The notes under the pieces: generated by a model
The model's database searches: none
What the model saw: only the letters and a program-made list of their open reading frames with translations
Told to the model about the DNA's origin: nothing
Made by a program: the position numbers and the translations under genes
Origin: Dastarcus helophoroides
Lineage: Eukaryota; Arthropoda; Insecta; Coleoptera; Bothrideridae
Reading direction: 5' to 3'
Assembly: GCA_028583605.1 (NCBI GenBank)
Contig: CM053327.1
Location: 41,740,059-41,804,058, forward strand
DNA: 64,000 bases
In this document: in pieces, positions 57,479 through 64,000 of the stretch
How the letters are laid out: each line of letters starts with the position of its first letter
Numbering within the stretch: the stretch's first letter is position 1

Positions 57479-60400
57479 CAGGCCCGTAACCAGGGGGGGA
57501 GGGGGCGAAATTTTTTGGCGTCACACTAGATAAAACTGAACTTTCCAGATGTGCGACCTTTTTAAAAACCATTTTTAATGGATCGTTTTGTTTTCGTGTT
57601 GAAATGCAAGGATGTTTTTTTTTGTTCAAATTTGGCGCCATTTCTTATTATTAGAGACCGGATTTTAAGCACAATCAAGCAATGTAAAAAGGTGAACAAA
57701 ATGTTAAATTAGGCAACAACGAAAATCTAAAGAAGGCACCAAAAAGGTAAAATACTCAAAAAATGGCACTAATAGGCCAAAACTCACAATTGACAACAAA
57801 AATAAAACATTTTGAAATCTCAGTTGAAATTAAAAAAAAATAGATTTTAGGTTATACTTAGAATATTCAGAAGGAGTATGGTAGTTTCAAATAAAGAAGT
57901 TCTTGAAATTTCGAGTTCATTGTTGAATTTTTTCCCTAAATCTTCAAATTTTTGTCTTGAACTCATTCGTATTTTTTCAAAATTTTGACTTTTTCTAAAA
58001 AAATTTAAACTTTTCTTGAAATTTCTTTTTTTTATTATTTGAGATTTCAATTTTATCTTTTAAATTCTATTAAAATAATGTTAAATTTTGCAAGTTTTTT
58101 AAGCTTAAACTCCCCCATTTTTAGAAAAAAATTCAAATTTTGAGAACTGAAAATTTATACAAGCGATTTTTTGAGATTTAACACCAAATTTTGAGAAAAA
58201 CTTGGATCTTGTGATAAAAATTTTACAGTTTTGGAATTTAAAAATTTATATTTTAAATTCGGTATTTGAATAAAATTTTGAATATTAGACCCTTTACTAA
58301 AAAATCAAAATATCTTATAAGTCATTATTTTGAGAAGACATTTTTTAATAAGTTATTTTCATGAATTTCTTCTATAATTTTTCTAGCATGGCGATTGAAC
58401 TTTTAAAAAAATGTCTAAAATGTAGATTCTTTTATAAATTTTAAGTTGTACCAAAACTTGAGCATTTTTAAATTGGAAAATTCAGAATTTATTTAGTAAC
58501 CTTAATTCGAATTTTCTAATTTTTGTAAAAAGTTTTTACCTAATAAAATATTTCGAATTTTTTTGTTATAAAGTTAATTTGTTTATATTTCGATTAAGGT
58601 TTCAAAAATTCGACTTTATCCTCCAAAATTCGACTTCCAACTGAAAACTTTTAAGAAACCATTAAAATTTTTATCTTAGTTATCAAATCCCAACTTTAAG
58701 TAAGAAATTTTTTACTTTTAATCAGGACATTTCAGCTAAATTCATATTTTCAGAAAATTTATAAAATTTTTGCAACTTTTTACAAAGAGTTTAAAAATGT
58801 CAAGATTAAAGTCGAAATTTAAAAAAAAAAGATTAATGCATTTAGTTTTTCAAAATTTTTACATTAGTACTGATTCAGAATTCAGAGTTATTTAAAATAT
58901 TTTGACTTTCTTTCTAGACATTTAATTTAAAAGATCCCGTGGTTATTTTGAGAAAACATTAAAAGTTTCAGGAAATATCAAAGCTTATTTTTTGAATTTT
59001 GTTTCAAAACAAAATGTCGAGTGTGATTAGCTTTTGTTAATAGATTTTATCTTTTGGAAATTAAAGATTTTTTTAGAAAATTTTAACTTCAAAACTTTTT
59101 TTTTTCAGAAATTATAGCTTCTTTTTTCTTTGGATTCAGAGAGTAATTTTAAATGTCAACTTATTTCTAAAATTTAGGATTTAAAAAACTAAAAATTTCG
59201 AGTTCGAACAGTGTAAATTTGTTAAGAATTAACATATCCTTCTATTTGCTTGAAATTTTAATATTTCTAAAAAAGCAAATAGTTAAAAAATTTAATTAAA
59301 TTAAAAATTAAAGTTAATTAATGAATTCTGTTTATTTTTAAGTGTAAATACAGTCATAATTATTGTTTATTTACTCCAAATGTAGACTTTTCTACACATT
59401 TCGAATTAAAATTCCAAATTTAAAAAACTCAAGATTTCAGATTTTCGATATCTGACATTTTTCACAAAAATTTTAGAAACATTTCCAAGTTTCTAGAAAG
59501 AATCAAAGTTTAAAAAAATATTTGTAGGTTTGAAGAAAATACCAAGATTTTGAACTTTGAATTTTAAGAAAAAAAAAATCAAAGTATTAACATAGTTCGC
59601 ATTTAACAAAAAATCTAATTCAAATTAAAAAATGGTAGAAATTTCTAAATAAATAAAATTTTCGACAAAATTCGTTATTTCAAAAAAAAGTCCAAATCTT
59701 CAAAATGGTCAAACTATTAAAAAATTGTGAAAGCTATTAAAAAACTTTCTAAAAAAAAAAGAGTCGAAATTTTCAGAATGGCTCGAAATTTTCAAAACAA
59801 AATCTCATCATTTCGTCATAAAATTCAATCTTTAAAAAAAAGTTGAATTATTTAAAAAAAAGTCGAAATGACAAAAAAAAACCATCTAAAATCAGTCTAT
59901 TTGTGAAAATTTTCAGTTTAAACAATAGCTACAACGTTTCTCCTATAATGTGGACTTTTTCCGTAAATTTGGGGACTTTTCGTGAAATGTAGTTTTATTT
60001 CTTCCAAATTCCTAATTTAAATCTGACGGTTCTACATTCGTTTTCCGAAAACGTCGATTTTAAAATCGAAATGTCTATCTTCTCCTGAAATGTCTATCTT
60101 CTTCTGAAATGTCTATCTTCTCATGAAATGTCTACTTTAGTCTCGAAATTTTCACCTTTGTCACGTAATTTCGTTATTTGCGGGGTTGCCAATTATGAAG
60201 TTTTCTCTCTAAATTTGGGGACAAAATTAGGAATCTTTTAGGGGCATCCGCGTGTTGTAAAATGAATGTGCTTGAGTTGAAAAGGTTTCTTTTTAAGTCT
60301 TTTTGATATTTTTTTATGTATTTAGTAAATCTTTGGTGGTTTAAATAAAATATCTTTCTCTAAATTTGATATTTTTTCTCAAGATTTTTAGGTTCAAACT

Positions 60401-63400
60401 ACAGTTTCAAACTTTTTCCTAAAATTTGAACTTTTTCCGTAAATTTCAGGATTTTCGTGAAATTTGGCCTTTTTTCTTCCAAATTCCCAACTTGAATCTG
60501 ACGGTTCTACATTCGTTTTCCGAATGTTTCAAATTTAAAATCGAAATGTCTCATTTTTTTCTAAAATGTCTACTCCAATCTCGAAAGTTTTATTTTTATC
60601 ATGGAATTTCGCTATTTGCGGGGTTGCCAATTTTGAAGTTTGTCCCCAAATTTAGGGACAACATTGAGGATCTTTCAGGAGCATCCACGTGTTCTGAAAT
60701 GAATGTGCATGAGTTGAACACGTTTGTTTTCTTGTTTTCTCAACATTTTTTTATGTATCTAAGAAACCTTGGGCGCTTAAAATAAAATATCGAATTTTTC
60801 TCTAAATTTGCTATTTTTTTCTCAAGATTTTTAGTTCAAACCTCAGTTTTAACGTTTTTCCTGAAATTTGGACATTTTCCGTAAATTTCGGGATTTTCGT
60901 GAAACTTGGTCTTTTTTCTTCCAAATTCCCAATTTGAATTTGACCGTTCTACATTCGTTTTTCGAAAGTTTCAAATTTAAAATCGAAATGTCTCATTTTT
61001 TTCTAAAATTTCTGCTCCAATCTCGACAGTTTTATCTTTATCATGGAACTTCGCTATTTGCGGGGTTGCCAATTTTGGAGTTTGTCCCCAAATTTAGGGA
61101 CAATATTGGGGATCTTTCAGAAGCATCCACGTGTTCTAAAATGAATGTGCACGAGTTGAACACGTTTGTTTTCTTGTTTTCTCAACATTTTTTTATGTAT
61201 CTAAGAAACCTTGGGCGCTTAAAATAAAATATCGAACTTTTCTCTAAATTTGCTATTTTTTTCTCAAGATTTTTAGTTCAAACCTCAGTTCTAACGTTTT
61301 CCTGAAATTTGAACTTTTTCCGTAAATTTCAGGATTTTCGTGAAATTTGGTCCTTTTTCTTCCAAATTCCCAATTTGAATCTGACCGTTCTACATTCGTT
61401 TTCCGAAAGTTTCAAATTTAAAATCGAAATGTCTCATTTTTTTCTAAAATTTCTACTCCAATCTCGACAGTTTTATCTTTATCATGGAACTTCGCTATTT
61501 GCGGGGTTGCCAATTTTGAAGTTTGTCCCCAAATTTAGGGACAACATTGGGGATCTTTCAGGAGCATCCACGTGTTCTAAAATGAATGTGCATGAGTTGG
61601 ACACGTTTGTTTTCTTGTTTTCTTAACATTTTTTTATGTATCTAAGAAACCTTGGGCGTTTAATATCGAATTTTTCTCTAAATTTGCTATTTTTTTCTCA
61701 AGATTTTTAGTTCAAACTACAGTTTCAACCTTTTTCTTAAAATTTGGAATTTTTCCGTAAATTTCAGGATTTTCGTGAAATTTGGTCTTTTTTCTTCCAA
61801 ATTCTCAATTTGAATCTGACCGTTCTACATTCGTTTTCCGAAAGTTTCAAATTTAAAATCGAAATGTCTCATTTTTTTCTAAAATTTCTACTCCAATCTC
61901 GACAGTTTTATCTTTATCATGGAACTTCGCTATTTGCGGGGTTGCCAATTTTGAAGTTTGTCCCCAAATTTAGGGACAACATTGGGGATCCTTCAGGAGC
62001 ATCCACGTGTTCTAAAATGAATGTGCACGAGTTGAACACGTTTGTTTTCTAGTTTTCTCAACATTGTTTTATGTATCTAAGAAACCTTGGGCGCTTAAAA
62101 CAAAATATCGAATTTTTCTCTAAATTTGCTATTTTTTTTCTCAAGATTTTTAATTCAAACCTCAGTTTTAACGTTTTTCCTGAAATTTGGACATTTTCCG
62201 TAAATTTCGAGATTTTCGTGAAATTTGGTCTTTTTTCTTCCAAATTCCCAATTTGAATCTGACCGTTCTACATTCGTTTTCCCAAAGTTTCAAATTTAAA
62301 ATCGAAATGTCTTATTTTTTCTAAAATTTCTACTCCAATCTCGACAGTTTTATCTTTATCATGGAACTTTCGCTATTTGCGGGGTTGCCAATTTTGAAGT
62401 TTGTCCCCAAATTTAGGGACAACATTGGGGATCTTTCAGGAGCATCCACGTGTTCTAAAATGAATGTGCATGAGTTGAACACGTTTGTTTTCTAGTTTTC
62501 TTAACATTTTTTTATGTATCTAAGAAACCTTGGGCGTTTTAAATAAAATATCGAATTTTTCTCTAAATTTGCTATTTTTTTCTCAAGATTTTTAGTTCAA
62601 ACCTTAGTTTTAACGTTTTTCCTGAAATTTGAACTTTTTCCGTAAATTTCGGGATTTTCGTGAAATTTGGTCTTTTTTCTTCCAAATTCCCAATTTGAAT
62701 CTGACCGTTCTACATTCGTTTTCCGAAAGTTTCAAATTTAAAATCGAAATGTCTCATTTTTTTCCTAAAATTTCTACTCCAATCTCGACAGTTTTATCTT
62801 TATCATGGAACTTCGCTATTTGCGGGGTTGCCAATTTTGAAGTTTGTCCCCAAATTTAGGGACAACATTGGGGATCTTTCAGGAGCATCCACGTGTTCTA
62901 AAATGAATGTGCATGAGTTGAACACGTTTGTTTTCTAGTTTTCTTAACATTTTTTTATGTATCTAAGAAACCTTGGGCGCTTAAAATAAAATATCGAATT
63001 TTTCTCTAAATTTACTATTTTTTTTAAGATTTTTAGTTCAAACCACAGTTTTAACGTTTTTCCTGAAATTTGAACTTTTTCCGTAAATTTCAGGATTTTC
63101 GTGAAATTTGGTCTTTTTTTCTTCCAAATTCCCAATTTGAATCTGACCGTTCTACATTCGTTTTCCGAAAGTTTCAAATTTAAAATCGAAATGTCTCATT
63201 TTTTTCTAAAATTTCTACTTCAATCTCGACAGTTTTATCTTAGTCATGGAACTTCGCTATTTGCGGGGTTGCCAATTTTGAAGTTTGTCCCTAAATTTAG
63301 GGACAACATTGGGGATCTTTCAGGACGTGTTCTAAAATGAATGTGCATGAGTTGAACACGTTTGTTTTCTTGTTTTCTCAACTTTTTTTTATGTATCTAA

Positions 63401-63730
63401 GAAACCTTGGGCGCTTAAAATAAAATATCGAATTTTTCTCTAAATTTGCTATTTTTGTCTCAAGATTTTTAGTACAAAACTCAGTTTGAACGTTTTTCCT
63501 AAAATTTGAACTTTTTCCGTAAATTACGGAATTTTCGTGAAATTTGGTCTTTTTTCTTCCAAATTTCCAATTTAGATCTGACGGTATGCAATAGTAATAT
63601 TAATAGTAAAGTGGTATTGGACCGTGGCTTCTTAGCTCTAACCTAAACGCAAACAAAGACTAAGTAGTTTTAGTAGAAGGATCGCAGCCCATCCCCCCCT
63701 CCCCGAAAAAATATCCTGATTACGGGCTTG
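57479..63730. mobile_element. hAT-like DNA transposon, non-autonomous, 6.25 kb
   Basis: Left end CAGGCCCGTAACCAGG followed by GGGGGAGGGGGCGAAATTTT; right end read outward CAAGCCCGTAATCAGG, 14 of 16 matching. Flanked by a perfect 8-bp target duplication ATTCAAGA (57471-57478 and 63731-63738). The 8-bp TSD and CA-starting GGCCCGTA-type inverted repeat fit hAT. There is no transposase frame inside; 57650-59930 is AT-rich low-complexity DNA and 59930-63580 is a tandem array. It must have been mobilised in trans, or gained its interior after insertion. Confidence 0.82.
59930..63580 (+). repeat. Tandem array, about 441 bp, about 8 copies
   Basis: Repeating phrases per unit: CTGACCGTTCTACATTCGTT, CGCTATTTGCGGGGTTGCCA, TTTAGGGACAACATTGGGGA and AAGAAACCTTGGGCGCTTAA. 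TTGCGGGGTTGCCAATT recurs near 60179, 60616, 61057, 61498, 61934, 62377, 62819 and 63260. Outer copies are most diverged, inner ones nearly identical. Open frames of up to 119 codons recur in each unit (60426, 60868, 61309, 61744) because the repeat is stop-poor in that frame; they have no recognisable domain. Confidence 0.93.
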
Positions 63731-63738
63731 ATTCAAGA

Positions 63739-64000
63739 CGTTCCGCACACACATAACATAGTAGACAAGATTAAGATAATTTTTGTAAAGTGCTTCTAAA
63801 TATAAATACTTCTTGGAAATAATTTTAGTCCAAAATCTATGCTACTCATAAATTTTACCGTTAAGGTCAACATGATGTCTTCTATTACTTCTGATCTCCT
63901 ATTGTTGGGATTTGAAAATTTAATGTTGTAAAATTACAACCTCAATGAAGGATTGTCAGTCAGCATCATGTTTGCTGATGGGAGATTCCTGTAGGGAAAT
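63739..64000. other. Single-copy DNA to window end
   Basis: Nothing recognised. Confidence 0.4.

Noticed and set aside
60426..63340. Family of 100-119-codon proteins repeated in tandem
   Set aside because: The frames come from a 441-bp AT-rich tandem repeat; composition is Phe/Ser/Lys-rich, copies are truncated at random and no domain is visible.
49740..63580. CRISPR-like array
   Set aside because: Period of about 440 bp with no short direct repeats and unique spacers; this is eukaryotic satellite DNA.
1..64000. tRNA or rRNA genes
   Set aside because: No cloverleaf with A/B boxes or rRNA core sequence was seen by eye; a tRNAscan run would be needed to exclude them fully.

Overview
The window is arthropod nuclear DNA, almost certainly insect (possibly a beetle, which I cannot prove). 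It is AT-rich and intron-bearing, full of eukaryotic mobile elements (mariner/Tc1-like, hAT-like, Penelope-like, jockey and R1/I-type non-LTR elements, one solo LTR). It holds a single recognisable host gene: a NET-family zinc-finger repressor of the no ocelli/elbow (noc/elB, vertebrate ZNF503/ZNF703) group, on the minus strand.

Gene layout. Coding exon 1 is at 18776-18862 (29 codons) and coding exon 2 at 6843-8129 (428 codons plus stop). They are joined by a phase-0 intron of 10646 bp with GT..AG ends, giving a 457-residue protein with the family signatures in the expected order: N-terminal SPLALLAQTCSQIGAD box, FKPY Groucho-type motif, Cys-rich stretches, one C-x8-C-x12-H-x3-H finger and the YGQRL C-terminus. 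Poly(A) signals lie at about 6.6 kb. No other credible host gene is visible.

Region by region (+ strand). 0-2.5 kb: mostly single-copy DNA with a jockey 3' end. 2.5-6.0 kb: tandem array of palindromes. 6.6-8.1 kb: noc 3'UTR and exon 2. 8.1-18.8 kb: the intron, holding a second array of the same palindromes (9.4-11.4 kb), a broken mariner transposase (11.4-12.1 kb), a 3.4-kb array built from copies of that transposase's C-terminal end, a 127-bp satellite, a Penelope-type repeat and a candidate TTAA MITE. 19.2-20.5 kb: broken, partly duplicated Tc1/mariner-superfamily transposase. 21.6-26.3 kb: AT-rich low-complexity block with hAT-like ends. 26.6-32.6 kb: nested non-LTR elements. 34.4-35.9 kb: Penelope-like GIY-YIG endonuclease fragment and its 3' terminal repeat, interrupted by a second jockey-type element. 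35.95-40.85 kb: hAT-like element with 8-bp TSD. 40.7-42.5 kb: four-copy tandem duplication across a hAT/LTR junction, then a solo LTR. 43-45.6 kb: mostly single-copy DNA. 45.8-46.4 kb: Penelope terminal repeats. 46.4-53.3 kb: AT-rich blocks including a 438-bp tandem array. 53.4-57.4 kb: mixed single-copy and repeats. 57.48-63.73 kb: hAT-like element with perfect 8-bp TSD and an internal 441-bp tandem array.

Most interesting signal: three sequence-unrelated Penelope-type terminal repeat families in this window can each be folded as a type I hammerhead-ribozyme-like structure, with stems I and II differing in sequence between families but remaining complementary. Hammerheads in Penelope-like elements are a known phenomenon; the variants here all carry one extra nucleotide before stem II and very short stem III. 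Everything is by eye; no search or folding program was run.
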